Shown: piece by piece, positions 1 through 12,094 of the stretch
How positions within the stretch are numbered: position 1 is the stretch's first letter
Layout: each line of letters begins with the position of its first letter
NCBI RefSeq assembly: GCF_003589595.1
Contig: NW_020654748.1
Coordinates: 5,259,167-5,323,166, forward strand
Length of the DNA: 64,000 bases
Reading direction: 5' to 3'
DNA from: Hyposmocoma kahamanoa
Taxonomy: Eukaryota > Arthropoda > Insecta > Lepidoptera > Cosmopterigidae
Notes under the pieces: model-generated
Database searches by the model: none
What the model saw: only the letters and a program-made list of their open reading frames with translations
What the model was told of the DNA's origin: nothing
Made by a program: the position numbers and the translations under genes

Positions 1-238
1 GATAGATTTATCATTAATAACATTTTATTTCTATTTCGACCTAAATTACGAAAGTACATGAAAAAGCTAAACGGATTTATGTATATCCAATAAAAGACAT
101 CCGTGCCCAACAATGTACAAATAATGTTACAGCATTGTACAAGAATCATTAGTATAAATTGTTATGTTTTTCTTTATATTAAGCGTTGTTATAGAATATG
201 TACATATTGTAATTTCCTTTCTTTAATCTTATACGCAT

Positions 239-390
239 CCATTGCTGGGGTTCTTTGTGAGCACGTCGACAATCACAGACTTGTACCGGCCACCTCTAAC
301 CACAACCACCTCCCACAGATCGTCCGTCCATCTTGCTGCAGGGCGTCCTGCATTACATTTGACGTGGCTGCCACTCCAGAGCATACTTAT
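239..390 (-). pseudogene. RTE-type retroposon C-terminal remnant
   Basis: Read on the minus strand from about 351 down, one frame gives AGRPAARWTDDLWEVVV, which matches the GRPxxRWxDDL motif near the C terminus of RTE-clade reverse transcriptase proteins. Only about 40 codons are readable and no RT core is nearby, so this is a 5'-truncated scrap. The family call rests on this single motif. Confidence 0.5.
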
Positions 391-499
391 ATATTATATA
401 TATATTTTCTACTCCTGTTTAATCTGTCAATTATAATTTCATAAACCATATTAGAATAGCGTTCTTTTCACTTCGGGATCAAAATTCTATTAAGTCTGT

Positions 500-691
500 A
501 ACGTACACGCTCAACATAGCCCCGCACTAGGAAAACCCTGATTCGCAGGTGGCATGGACAACCACAAATTACACCCAAACTCTGGAAAGAAATGTATGTA
601 GGCCGTACAAATATTTCTCCCGGCCCGGGAATCGAACCTGGGACATCTGCGTGGCAGTCCGGCAAGGTAACTGTTCGGCCACAGAGGCAGT
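500..691 (-). mobile_element. tRNA-derived SINE (SINE-A), minus copy
   Basis: Reverse-complemented, it begins with a tRNA-like head: an A-box-like TGGCCGAACAG and a B box GGTTCGATTCC inside CCCAGGTTCGATTCCCGGGCCG. It then runs through the body ending in GCGGGGCTATGTTGAG. Four relatives lie in this window, at 2048, 2669, 18300 and 48226. It is a repeat with an internal pol III promoter, not a functional tRNA gene: there is no foldable acceptor stem. Confidence 0.85.
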
Positions 692-789
692 TAAGGTACT
701 CGCTACAGAACTGAAAAATTTAAAAAAATAATGTATTTTTGCTAATTAAATGTGGAATATGACGCTACTCAAAAGCGCTACTGCCTCCC

Positions 790-1362
790 GGGGATCGATT
801 CAGAACCTTACTATAACTCCGTTGTCGACCGATTTGATTTGATATCGAACGATTTATTTTAATTTTTATTCACAATACCCGAATGGAACGTCAAATTGCC
901 GTATTCGAAACCGAATCGAAATAATGTCACACCCCTACGGTTACTCGAATTTCTCGACCGGTAAAGGTTACATAAGTTATTCAGAACACAGTTATTGAAC
1001 GAAAGTTACCGAACGTCCTATTGTTTAGAAAACAAGAATGTAATATGGAAATCTCTAATTATTTTAAATAAAGTCTGGATTTTGTTCAATTTTATTAATT
1101 TATTTTAATGCAAGACTAATGCTTCCCTATATTTTAGGCCTTTAAAATCTTAAAAATGCATGTAAAAGGATTTTCATTTTTCTCATAATTTAGTTCACCG
1201 ACTAACTCCGTAAACGCTGTTGGATAACGATATCGTATCCGAATCCGAATCGAACGTTTAACTCCAATGTTCTGAATAGCTCTGAAAGCGCGCTTCGATT
1301 CGAGAACGATATCCGATCGAACGATTCGGTTAAAATATCGAAGAGTTCTGAATCGGGCTCCC
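790..1362. mobile_element. MITE-like element with GATTCAGAAC inverted ends
   Basis: The left end GGGGATCGATTCAGAAC is matched in inverted orientation by the right end GTTCTGAATCGGGCTCCC, and similarity continues inward (left ATATCGAACGATT, right AACGATATCCGATCG). About 573 bp with no coding content. The target duplication could not be fixed, so the superfamily is open; PIF/Harbinger-type MITEs with such ends are known to me in Lepidoptera. Confidence 0.6.
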
Positions 1363-2047
1363 GATTGGTTAAAGGTACTTGGCCAATCACGGACACTTCT
1401 ATTCTCTCTTTGTTTTTTAGCGTTTGTTTGTATTTCGTTTGTTTGTTGTCGTGTATTGTTAACAAAATACCAAAAATAACATCCAAAATTTACATGTACA
1501 TTTTCATAAATATAATAATGTTTAAATATTGGTTGTGTTTTAATATTTTAATTTACTCGTAGAAAAAGTATTGTATGCAATGATAACATAATTAGATCTT
1601 AAAATCTCGTTCCTATTACTTACTGCGGCATTCCACTTCAAAAACTCTCATTATGCAACGATTGAATAAAATACTATTTTAAATAGTGGTGTAAATGATC
1701 ATTTGATCAGGTGGAATATGTATTACGTAAGATGTCCAATGGCAATGTCTTTCCACAAAGAGCAAAGTTGCTCGTATCTCGATTGCAGTTGCAAAAGTCC
1801 TTACCTGCCAATAGTTTAGTTGAAGTAGTTTGAGATCGCGATAATGCCTGGAAACAGAATAATTCTGTCTATTCTAGTCGTTTGACTGCAGCTTTAGTAG
1901 ACCGGAATTCCAGTGAGATATTCAACACAATGTATCATTCAGCAGGTAAAAAACGACGGGGATCTATGATAATGTCAAGTTTGTAACTGATTCCCTAAAC
2001 TAAAATCTAAAAATGTTTTTATCCCTTTCTTTCTCTACTACTTTTTT
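1363..2047. other. Unrecognised AT-rich stretch
   Basis: No repeat family, RNA gene or plausible coding frame recognised. Confidence 0.5.
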
Positions 2048-2238
2048 ACTGCGGCCATGGCCTTACGATTACAATGCTGTTCTGCTGCGCAGAGGTCCCG
2101 GACAGGGTGAAATATTTATATGGCCTACATTTATTTACCTTGTGAGTTTGGGTGTAATTTGTGGCTGTTCATGGCACCCGTGATACAGGGTTTTCCCATT
2201 CCGGGGCTATGAGTGGGTGCGTTATTATTATTATTACA
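2048..2238 (+). mobile_element. tRNA-derived SINE (SINE-A), plus copy
   Basis: Collinear with the other SINE-A copies: head ACTGCGGCCATGGCC, body TTTGGGTGTAATTTGTGGC, then GGCACCCGTGATACAGGG and a TTATTATTATTA tail. The B box has decayed (the GGTTCGATT core is missing after GAGGTCCC), so this copy should be transcriptionally dead. Confidence 0.8.
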
Positions 2239-2463
2239 ATATCTATTTTATACTCTCGTGTGCGTTATTATTGTTATTATTTATTACTTTAGGAGGGCTA
2301 CTAAAATTTATTTATTTTACTTTTTTAAAATTTATGATCACTAAGTAAAAAAGCGAGCCATTGACGGATACAAAGAATAAGTTTAAGTTGAACAAGTCTA
2401 TTAAGCTGTAATTAAAGACATGTGGTGGGTGGTTTACACTTAAGAGTTGATACTACCTCAGTT

Positions 2464-3130
2464 CGAATTCAAATTTTTCCCGTACTGAATCGGTTCTATG
2501 GCGCGGGTCGAGTGGCAGGGACACTGGCTTTATTTCAGAAGTTATTTTTTTACAAAGAAAGGATATTAATTAAAGTCATTTGAAAAATGTGCATCGTATC
2601 CTATACGTGTTCTATTTAGTTCAGTTTATATAAAAAAATCATTGGTATATGTAAAGTACCTATTCAATATAAATAAATAAAATAACGCACGCACTCAACA
2701 TAGCCCCGCACTAGGGAAACCCTGTGTCGCGGGTGCCATGGACACACACATAGACAACCACAAATATTATTTCTCCCGGCCCGGGAATCGAACCTGGGAC
2801 CTCTGCGTGGCAGTCCGGCATGGTAACCGTTTGGCCACGGAGGCAGTTTTCTTGCAAAATTCCGAGATAAGTTTCTGTTTTTTTTTCTATCATGAAAATT
2901 TTCAGGAATCGTGTTTTCACACCATATAGGTACTAATCACTGTATATATTCTCAATGTTACTGTTTTTTTTTCCATAATGATTCATTCAACACTTTCAAT
3001 GCGGAATCAACCAATTTCAGGCCTCTTAAAATTTACTCTTAAAATTGACTCTTAAAATTTAAATTCAACTCTATAACACTTACAATAAAACTCCCTGAGG
3101 CCAAGTGCAAACTCTAGCTTGCTGTTGGCA
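2464..3130 (+). repeat. Long duplicated segment, copy 1
   Basis: Collinear with 9713-10232: both contain TACTGAATCGGTTCTATKGC, ATAAAAAAATCATTGGTATA, and AGGAATCGTGTTTTCACA in the same order. Copy 1 is split at about 2669-2845 by a SINE-A that copy 2 lacks. The family is unknown to me and has no open frame. The shared length of about 0.5 kb suggests an unclassified dispersed element or a segmental duplication. Confidence 0.75.
2669..2845 (-). mobile_element. tRNA-derived SINE (SINE-A) inserted in duplicated segment
   Basis: Minus-strand SINE with a well preserved B box (GGTTCGATTCC) and a TTATTTTATTTATTT tail at the low-coordinate side. The paralogous segment near 9888-9906 reads straight through (ATTCAATAGCGCGGTTTTC) without it, giving an empty site. 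The insertion is therefore younger than the duplication. Confidence 0.88.
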
Positions 3131-4199
3131 TACACATATAACACTTTTGCACCGTGTATAATTACCGGCACGTGCCGAGAATGAAATTATGATGATGGGG
3201 CTGAGACTGGTAGAGATAGAAAAGATTATAAAATTACTAAAGAGAAAAACGAATTGTTGTTGAGTAATAACGTCGTCTGTTGCACTTGTTATAAGGTATA
3301 AAGTCTTACTGCGAACAGCTCTCCTAGGGAATGAAATTAGCTGCCTGCATTTGTGCCCCCGTAAGCGCCCAATAACACGACGCGAAAGATATCGCGCGGC
3401 CGTCACGCGGCGACCGCCCAGTTACCACGCTTTCATGTACACTACCGACGATTCTGAATTCTATGTACTAGGCAACAATATTGAAATTCCTCTGAATATT
3501 ACAAGCTCGCGGTCGCCGGGCGGCCGCTGCGTAGACCTAATTGAGTTTTCAGTTAAAACGTAAAACGTTTCATTTAAGTTAAAACGTAAATCTAAACAAA
3601 TAGAGCGTATTTTGCCATGACAGATTCACGCGGTCGCTGCGCGGCGGTCGCACGGGGTGACCGCGATGTAATTCGTGTCGAATAAATGAGCTCTAAATCT
3701 ACAAAGATCTTTTTAAAGCGAGTGTGAATAGACACTTCCTGCCAGCATTTTCTATTTTCAATCACATAGTCACTAATCATCAGGTGAGACTTTGGTAAAA
3801 TGGTTGGTTATAAGGAATATTCAAAAAATAAATAGATTTAAAAACAAAGTAAACAATTAGAACAACAACAAAGTGAAACAACGATCCCTTTGTTAGGCAA
3901 GACTTCTAGGAAACCATTAACACGACCTAGAGACTTACAAGAAAACAATGATAATTATATAATACAGATCGTGTTGAATTCATTGTGAAGGTAATCACTT
4001 GGATCAACCATTAGGCGAATTACACACGCTCTCCGAACCTGCTATTGGTAGAGGGGCTAAATAAATAAATTTATCGCAAATTTTTTTGCAGTGTTTTTTT
4101 TGAGAGTGCTTGCTTGCGGCCTTACTATAAGGCTCACTTTTATACCATATGTATGTATATTCTGTTTGTTTGTACTTTTGTTTGTAATAAAACTAAACG
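3131..4199. other. Stretch with GC-rich GCGGTCGC clusters
   Basis: Mostly unremarkable AT-rich DNA, but three CpG-dense blocks occur at 3380-3412, 3508-3536 and 3628-3667. They carry related cores (GCGGCCG, GGCGACCGC, CGGTCGC) in both orientations. No gene is recognised. The blocks may be termini of a short inverted-repeat element. Confidence 0.35.
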
Positions 4200-4394
4200 G
4201 CATTGGAAAAATTCAGGCCTGCTGTATTAGAGGAGGCAAATTAAATGTTACCTTTAAATTTAACCTGTAACCCGGAGGTTATCTGCTATCTAGCAATAAG
4301 ATCGCCTGTCGCCCCTGTCTTTTGACTATAGTTATTTTTGTTATGTGTTTGTTCTTGTATGTAATAAAGTATATTTGTATTGCATTGTATTGAT
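4200..4394 (+). mobile_element. Non-LTR retroposon 3' UTR remnant
   Basis: Contains GGTTATCTGCTATCTAGCAA followed by TAAGATCGCCTGTCG and an end reading AATAAAGTATATTTGTATTGC then ATTGTATTG. This resembles the non-coding 3' tail of lepidopteran Jockey/CR1-type retroposons. No coding sequence is attached. Confidence 0.5.
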
Positions 4395-4959
4395 GCACGC
4401 GTTCTCCTTGCTAGACTATCTATCACGTCTTAAATTTGCCTAAAGAATATTTGTACAGCATAAAATTATTTGCCTTTCACATTTTTTCTGCAAATTCCCA
4501 AAACGGTACTCAGAAGCTTTTTACCTAAGCTTTTCTACGTGCAAAATATTTGGCATTATAATAGAAAACCCTATTATGATGATACGGAGTCGTATAAGCG
4601 AAATTCCCACAGGAGGAAAACGTAGAAAATATTCTGACGATTTAAAAAAATATGATAGCCGTGAAGACAAGAATTTCAAGTATTTTTTTCAATAACATTT
4701 TAGTCGATATCTACCTTACTTGCTTGCTTTCTTATTCCTCGGAAAACGTCTTCTAATTACATGAACGCCTGATTGCTATTGACATTTGACGTGAGGCATC
4801 CCTAGCTAGTGTACATTATTTACGTGAACCACCTGACCGGTGTGTATCGATCCAGTTCCCCCACCACGCCACCGAGTCTTGTATACTCAACATCAAAAGT
4901 AATTTGCGTGTATTCTAGAAGGACGTTCTAAAAACTTTTGACCAATATCTATCTATCTA
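4395..4959. other. Unrecognised stretch
   Basis: Nothing supported by sequence features; AT-rich, no repeat family recognised. Confidence 0.45.
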
Positions 4960-5215
4960 GTTGTCAGGTTTTTGGGACTGTTACACGTACCTATGTGTAA
5001 TAATCACAAAAACCTAAGAACCTAACAAACACAAAAATCTAAAATTTAAAAAAGTTTCAGTTCCTAAGAAATGAAACTTTTTTAAATCTAAATCGCGTAT
5101 ATCTGTTTTTTCAAATAAACCAAACTTTCGGGCCCTTCACAGATCCCATGGTCACGGCTGACTGAGATGGTAGTCATCAGCCAGTTATGTCTAATATTAT
5201 TGAAAACCACCCTAA
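4960..5215. mobile_element. Foldback-type repeat (family R5), copy A
   Basis: Shares GTTTTTGGGACTGTTACAC, AAATCGCGTATATCTGTTTT, CAAATAAACCAAACTTTCGG and GGCCCTTCACAGATCCCATGG with family relatives at 40046 and 53225, and a fragment at 22962. No coding potential. Confidence 0.65.
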
Positions 5216-5581
5216 TTTTCACTACAGTTACAAAGATGATTAATTAAATACCTTATTTTTGATTTTCCAATGAACATTCCAATTTATGCTACATACATAT
5301 TAAAAATGATTTTATTTTAACAATATGAATTTTATTAAATTAAATTTATTATTAATTTATAATGGAATTAACAAATTAAAACTAGAGTTGCAGAATTAGA
5401 CTATAGTGATTGTCAATGAAATTAATCAAATTAAGAATGCTTAGAAACCGGAACACAAACCGATTATTACGTAATTTAGAACAACTGTGTATTCAATATT
5501 GATTGAAAGTATTTCAAGGTTTATTCACTGAATAATTAAGAACAGTATCAGGTATTTTTTATCACAGTGTGATTTTCATTC
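5216..5581. other. Unrecognised AT-rich stretch
   Basis: Nothing recognised. Confidence 0.45.
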
Positions 5582-5809
5582 TAGTAGCAGTAGAGTTCCT
5601 ATTTATGTCGCCAAGCAGTAATGTGAACATTATTGTTAAAATTTTACAGCCATATGGGACTTGTTAATTAATATCTCAGGATGACGGGCGAAATGGCAAT
5701 ACCGCTCAGATCTTGCGACTTAAAACTTTGAGTGGCACTGCAACTGCTATGGACAGCCGTGTCGCTTACCACCAGACTCACGACATGTACGTACCGTCAA
5801 TTTATTGTA
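5582..5809 (+). mobile_element. SINE-B copy 1
   Basis: Begins AGTAGCAGTAGAG and carries GCCAAGCAGTAATGTGA, GGATGACGGGCG, GAGTGGCACTGCAACTG and CTTACCACCAGACTCACGAC, all hallmarks of the family. Part of the 5' half is deleted. Confidence 0.8.
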
Positions 5810-8088
5810 CAGAAACGTCGCCAAATTATTATTTATGGTGTCTTCTTTTCTTTTCCATAGCATTCTTGACAGAGCGGTTGTGAAGATCACGCAGTATGTA
5901 TATTAGGAGCCGATGTGACTTATCTCACGATATTTCGCCATTTCTTTATTTTGATGGATTCCCTGATGCAAAGGATCACCCACTGCAGATTTTATTTGAT
6001 CGCGACCTGCAGCGTGGTTACGACAAGACGCTTTATGGAGTCAATATTGCGTCGTGAGACGTAACCGAATACTTTTAGAACGCGAGTTTATACCAGAGCA
6101 GATAGACACTGCTTGATTGTTAATGGTAACAATACCTAATCGTTCTCACTATGCGATTTTTTATCACAAATTTTAAATAGTTACTTTTTTGCAATTGTTT
6201 TTGAATTTTTGCAATTCTCTTTTGAAGTCCCGAGCTTGTAGACTGCCAGTAGATAAAATATTTTAAGAAAACCTTATAATATTCAGAGACTTTTGCCATT
6301 AGCTGTACAAACTAAATTCGATATATTCGAATAAATTCTAAGCCATAAATTTGTGATTGAAACGGCGGCGTGAGACAGTGATTGGCTTTAAGGATTCCAT
6401 TATTAGGAGAGTATCTATTAATAGTAAGCTTATTCTAATGTTTACAGTTAGCGTATTAGAAACTTAACTAACACCCACGTGTAATGTCCCCAATTCGTAT
6501 ATGTTGGTATAAATGCATACTTACATGAAACCAATGAAAAAGCTATTTAGCCAATGTAACAGATTATGACCTCAGGACCTCTCCTTGGTGGACACCCTTG
6601 CAAGCAAAAGAACGTTATATAGTTTCGTAGGTTAGGTGCATATTGCATGTATATAGCGAATATTATAGCTATAGCAACCATTCTATCTATAAGGTAATAT
6701 CCAACAGCTTACCACTGTATGATTTTTTTATTCTTGTTCGAACATCTCTCACCCCACACTGGACTGGACGCACTGTTTTGAAACTGCGGGAGAAGAATTG
6801 TTAAATAACCACGAAAGTTATCTATACCTATCGATAATGTGCAATATGCAAGTATGCCTACCTTACTTAAGTATACTACCTTCAATAAAAAGGAAAAGTT
6901 AATCAATTTGTAGTCAAATAAAAAAGGTTGTTTTTTTAAATTTTCGTGTTTAAAAGTCATAGTTACACATATTATAATGCCAATTTGAATGTACACAGAT
7001 AGAGTTCGTTAAACAGGTAAGTACGGTCAAGAGCATATCAAACTGGACATTTTGGATTTTGGATCGTTCTTATCTAAACATAACTAAAGTGACCATTTTT
7101 ATTCCCTGGTGTAAATTTGTTATTTTATTAAAAATAAAACACATGTTTATAGTAGTTACGCAATGTGTGTGATTAAAAAAAAATAAAATAAAGAACTAAA
7201 ATATCTAAGGTATCTTTTTTTTTATTTACATGCCAAGTTCTTCATTTTTCTCCCTTCTTTTTACATGCACAGTGTTACCCGCTTATGACCTTTGTTCTCA
7301 CTGCCTTGGGTTGGCTGGAAGAGATTTATTTTAGAGATAAGTCCATCTTTGCACATCACCTTTTCTATAATTGATTTTTTCTGACGTATTTTTTTTTGGT
7401 GCAACAAAGAATATATAAAAATATCTAATGATCATAAATTTAAAAAAGAATAATACTTGTCTAGTGTGGCGGGCTCCTTTTTTTTCGCTTTTGCACTATT
7501 TTTTAAAATTTATGTGTGTACGGTTTTGTCAAAGCGGGATATTATCAAGAATTTTGAGGGCAGCGGGACAAGAGGCTTAAAAGCGGGATTTATCTTGACA
7601 TTATGCATAATATTTTGTACCCATCTTCCGTATCACACCTATCCTGGCAGAATCTGCTTGAGGCCGTAAGAAAATCCTTAATATCCATGAATAAGAGAAA
7701 AAAGACGTTTTGTGTTTGCATTGTGTGGAGTTACGTCGTTCGTTCTAGAGACGACGATTTCGCTCTTATTGCATAGACATAAATTAAATTAAACAAAGCT
7801 TTCTCTGACAGACTTAAGCCTATTTCGCGCCGTTAAGTGTGTAACTCTCTATAGCGAAAGTCAGGCCAGTGATCGGGAAAGCCAGGCTGGTGACATTGAC
7901 ATTATCTTTTTCTTGCTCAGTGTTGCTGTTTAAACCAACATTTTAACAGAAAATTAGTAAAAACTGTGTTTTAACCTGCAGCATTAAACCGGTAATACAG
8001 AATATAAATAATGACTGATAGTTTTGTAATTATAGTACAATGCTAAACATAGGCCTGTCAAAAGGAGAACAGCTTTCTCGTCGTATAG
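5810..8088. other. Long unrecognised AT-rich stretch
   Basis: About 2.3 kb in which I recognise no element, RNA or coding exon. The longest frames here are short, biased to AT-rich codons and lack domain motifs. Confidence 0.45.
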
Positions 8089-8090
8089 TA

Positions 8091-8591
8091 GGGTAAAACC
8101 GGGGTAGATGTCCCACTTTTTGAAAGTGCCTCCTAATTGAAAAAAATAATAGTTTACCATGAATAATACGGACATAACTAGTTTAATCTTTTACATTACA
8201 TTAAGACTTCATTTTATTGATCTAATGTTTACTGATTTTGAAGAAATTGACTTTTTGCAAACCTATTTTTGGAGGATAGATGCCTACCTATATGGACAGA
8301 CGTCACACAATGAAAATACTAAGAAAGATAGATGCCCTTTAGAATAAAAAAGCAATTATTACTATATATATTATTACTATTGTAGTATTAATGAACCAGT
8401 GTATAGTTATAATAGTGTTCGTCGCGGAGATAAACGCATGCACAAGCCAAACGCGTCTATTCTACACGAAGCCCTGCAGGAACTTTGATGAGTGGTGTCT
8501 ATAGGTAATCCATATTTAAACTAATTATTCTTTGTTGCGATTTGGGGAACTTAGGTTTTTTGAAAACGAGGCGCCTATCCCGGTTTTACCT
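8091..8591. mobile_element. 501-bp TA-flanked MITE with GGTAAAACCGGG ends
   Basis: The left end GGGTAAAACCGGGGTAG and the reverse complement of the right end, AGGTAAAACCGGGATAG, match. TA dinucleotides flank both sides (8089-8090 and 8592-8593). A TA duplication fits the Tc1/mariner superfamily, including pogo. No transposase is encoded. Confidence 0.75.
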
Positions 8592-8722
8592 TAGTGCACT
8601 GCGACAAACGGGTGTTGCTACGAGAGAAAATATGATATACTGAAGATATAGCGTCACATGCTAGAGACCCGTTTGTGAATTGCCTAAGTTAGTGGTTTAT
8701 ACTGTAATTGGCAATACAGCTT

Positions 8723-8911
8723 TTAGAAGCAGTAGAGCTCCTTGTGAAAGTGTTCGTCCAGGGAAGTATTGCCACCTTACTTATTTCTGCCGCCAAACGA
8801 TAATGTAAGCATTACTTTATTCCAGTTTTGAGGGGTGCTGGTGAAATTGAAATGTCAGTGACAGGTGACTTGCGAATTAAAGCTCTGAGTGGCACTGCAA
8901 CTGCCATCTCA
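8723..8911 (+). mobile_element. SINE-B copy 2
   Basis: Good 5' end (AGCAGTAGAGCTCCTTGTG, GTTCGTCCAGGGAAGTA). Truncated at the 3' side after GCACTGCAACTGCCAT. Confidence 0.8.
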
Positions 8912-9180
8912 TGATTGTTACTTTAATTTAAAAGCCAAGATACGAACAAATTTCACACGTTGTTTAATCGTAATATAGCAATTGAACCTAATTGTCGTGC
9001 AAAAATTTATCTACGGCACATTGTCGTCGCAGTTACGAACAAATACAGTGAAAAATAGAGTAAGAATTTTCTTCTTTATAAGAGAAACCATTGGACAGTT
9101 GTCTGATACGTAGTAGCAAACGATTTTGCAAAAGTTTTTGAATTGTTTTTGCCTATTGAAAGTTATTCTTTTTTATATTA

Positions 9181-9492
9181 AGTAGCAGTAGACCCTTTTA
9201 TAAATGTCCAGTAACGCTGGAAAGAGATTGAAAAGAGACGAACAATCGCGAAATATTGCTATCTTGGCGCTTCGATTAGGCCAACCATTTCAGCCGCCAA
9301 GCAGTAATGTCAGAATTACTGCGTTCTGATTTTGAATGCTAAAGGCAATAATGAAACTACAGACACACGAGACTTATCAATGGTGCAGTGGCAGTGTTCC
9401 TCAGATCTTTTATTTTTGATTTATTGGTAGGCCTGTAGCGTACCACCAGGCGCACGACTTGTTCATCCCGTCACTGCATAATCATATAAAAA
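9181..9492 (+). mobile_element. SINE-B copy 3 with foreign insert
   Basis: 5' end AGTAGCAGTAGACCC and 3' end CGACTTGTTCATCCCGTCAC with an A-rich tail are both present. Roughly 100 bp between 9205 and 9295 does not match other copies and looks inserted or replaced. Confidence 0.75.
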
Positions 9493-9712
9493 TATTTTTC
9501 AAGACTCTCGACCCTAAAGTTACTTGTTTTCGTGGCCCTAATTCTCTTTCGTAAGTATACGAAAAATGTATGGCAAAGTTAGCGGGAAAAACAATTCATG
9601 CGTCAACTTCCGCGACCCCTTTTCCAACATCATTAGTCCTTATACCTGTTACATTATGTATTTAGGTTATATCGATTGAATGATCGTCATCTGTCATCAC
9701 TATTAAGAGCCG

Positions 9713-10232
9713 CTCAAATTCAAGTTTTTCCAGTACTGAATCGGTTCTATTGCGCGAGTCGAGCGGCAAGGCCCTCTAAATCAGAATTTATTTTTTTACA
9801 AACGAAATTAAGGCCATTTGAAAAATGTGTATCGTATATTATACAGTTGATATATAAAAAAATCATTGGTATATGTAAAATGCATATTCAATAGCGCGGT
9901 TTTCTTGTAAAATTTCGAGGTAAGTTTGTTTTTTTCTATCGTGAAAACTTTTAGGAATCGTGTTTTCACAAAGTATACTAATCAATGTATTTCCTCCATT
10001 TTATTATATATATTTTCCAAAGTGACTGTTTCATCACTTTCACTGTTATGCGTAAACAACCAATGCCAATTGAGGTTGTATCGACTTTTAAGCAAATTTG
10101 TCAGGGCTTATTTTGGTCTAGTATTTGTATAGTGCAGGGTCAAGAGCACGTCAACCTTGACTCTTAAAATCCAACTCTATGCCGCTTACGATAAGAACGG
10201 TGCAAAGTACAAAGTGTCAAGCTTGATGTTAG
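9713..10232 (+). repeat. Long duplicated segment, copy 2
   Basis: Uninterrupted partner of 2464-3130. It preserves the empty site for the SINE at 2669-2845. Confidence 0.75.
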
Positions 10233-10731
10233 TGACTAAGTCTTACTTATAAAACATGGTCCATTTTCTTTTTCCTAAATAAAATATTATTATTGTACAT
10301 GTACTCGTTTGTAAGAGAATATGGACGAACTCTTGTTTAAAAAGTCAGGTAAAGACGCTAATGGCTAAAGATCAATAATTTGGCCCACTTTACTGTGTGA
10401 CGTGCCGCCATTACAATCAATTGGCTTTACATTCGGTTATTTACGTAGCAAATATTCACAACACACTCGTGTACATATTTACAATATTTACATAAGCGTT
10501 TTCGGGAATACGTAAACATTATAAACATTTCTCTTTCATGTCAGACTTTTAATATTACCGTTGTAAAGACGAATGAAATTTGTCACTCAAGGAAAACGAG
10601 ATCATGACTATATATATAAATAAGTATACACAATAATTACGCCTGTTTCTCAGAGACATAGATAGAAAATACTAGACTCGACTTGATATGAATTAAGCTA
10701 ACTTCACTATTTATCTGTCATTTAAACCAAT
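10233..10731. other. Unrecognised AT-rich stretch
   Basis: Nothing recognised. Confidence 0.45.
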
Positions 10732-11022
10732 TAGTAGCAGTACCTAAAGATCCTTCTGACAGAGTTCGTCCAGGGAAATACTGCACCTTACCTATTCCTG
10801 CAGCCAAGCAGTACTGTGACCATTACTGTGTTCCGGTTTTGAAGGGTAAGGGTGCTGGTGAAATTACAGGCACTTGGGACTTGTCAACTTATCTCTGTGG
10901 GTTAAGGTGCTCAGTAGTCGTTTTAAACCTATGAGAGGTTCTGCAACTGTTATGGACAGGCGTGTCGCTTACCACCAGGTCCACAATTTGTTCGTCTTGG
11001 TACGTGGTATAATAAAAAAAAA
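10732..11022 (+). mobile_element. SINE-B copy 4, near full length
   Basis: One of the most complete copies: 5' TTAGTAGCAGTA, middle GTTCCGGTTTTGAAGGGTAA and GGTGCTGGTGAAATTACAGG, 3' CGTGTCGCTTACCACCAGG, then an A8-9 run. About 290 bp. Confidence 0.85.
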
Positions 11023-11218
11023 CCAGGGTCCGAAGAGATCATTATCATGATAATAATACGCGAATTATCTATATGAATACGCCTTGATAATTAAATCTTA
11101 ATATTTGTAAAACTATTTAAAATTATCAATCACAAAAAAGTCACAAATCAATCTTTTTTAGTTTTTAGTAAAAAATTAAAGCGACAATCTATGAATAAGA
11201 GTTGATAATTATCGGGTA

Positions 11219-11335
11219 CACACACACACTCATACGCACGCACGCACGCAAGCACGCATGCACGCACGCACGCACGCACGCACGCACGAACGCACGCACG
11301 CACGCACGCACGCACGCACCCACCCACGCACACAC
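11219..11335. repeat. (GCAC)n / (CA)n microsatellite
   Basis: About 117 bp of GCAC tetranucleotide repeats with a CA-rich start and end and a few interruptions. It creates spurious frames rich in Arg-Ala-Cys-Val or Thr-His-Ala on both strands. Confidence 0.97.
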
Positions 11336-11789
11336 TATCACACAATATCGGTGTAATGACTGTCTTGATAATTTCAAATTGTGCTTTAAACACTAAGTTT
11401 CGTATACTTGGCGTAATAAAGCAACAGGAAACAGGTTTATAGATTCTACGAACGTAAGTCGACAACATTTTTATGCTTAACTAGTTACAAACTTGAGTTA
11501 CAAAATTTCACATATACATAATCCTGTAGTTCGTATTATTTTTATGACGTTCATGTGATAAAAGCACTTTTAACGTATAATCATAAATGCGGTATAAAAA
11601 TATGGCTTTATAACAAGGACACGATTTGAAAAGAAATAGGTCTGGAAAAGTTGTGTACGCATCTTAAAAAACCTACTCGGCTATAATGACATACCTATAG
11701 AATTTAAAAATGGCGTCGTTTTTATAAGATGATATGAAAGTGATGTTTAGGGAAAGTTTTACCAATCTCCTCCGACATAAACGTTCCGA
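11336..11789. other. Unrecognised AT-rich stretch
   Basis: Nothing recognised. Confidence 0.45.
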
Positions 11790-11950
11790 ATACGAGAATG
11801 TACAAATCTCGAAACTCCGGCCCATTTTTTGTTGCTTGTACACTGCATCAGATCCGAATCCGAGAAAATACGGATATCGCTTGTATTCCCAGAGATTGAT
11901 AATTCGGGCGATTCTGGCGCTGTGTTGCATGCAACGTTGAAGTCGTTCGG
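11790..11950. mobile_element. Fragment of the 21.4-kb MITE family
   Basis: Shares ACAAATCTCGAAACTC, CGGCCCATTTT and CCGAGAAAATACGGATATCG with the element at 21359-21598 and the related one at 31347. Termini are not clear here. Confidence 0.45.
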
Positions 11951-12094
11951 TAGCTATGCGACCTTTCAATCACCGTCAACTTTTGGGATTGTTATAGTGT
12001 ACTAACACTATAATAATCGTACGTATAATTTTGTAATTTTGATATCCAAATGTGGAGGTTTGTAATAGGTTTTTTTTATATTGTTTAAAATTCA

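Noticed and set aside
11148..11468. Overlapping frames rich in Arg-Ala-Cys-Val / Thr-His-Ala
   Set aside because: They are translations of the GCAC microsatellite on both strands, not proteins.
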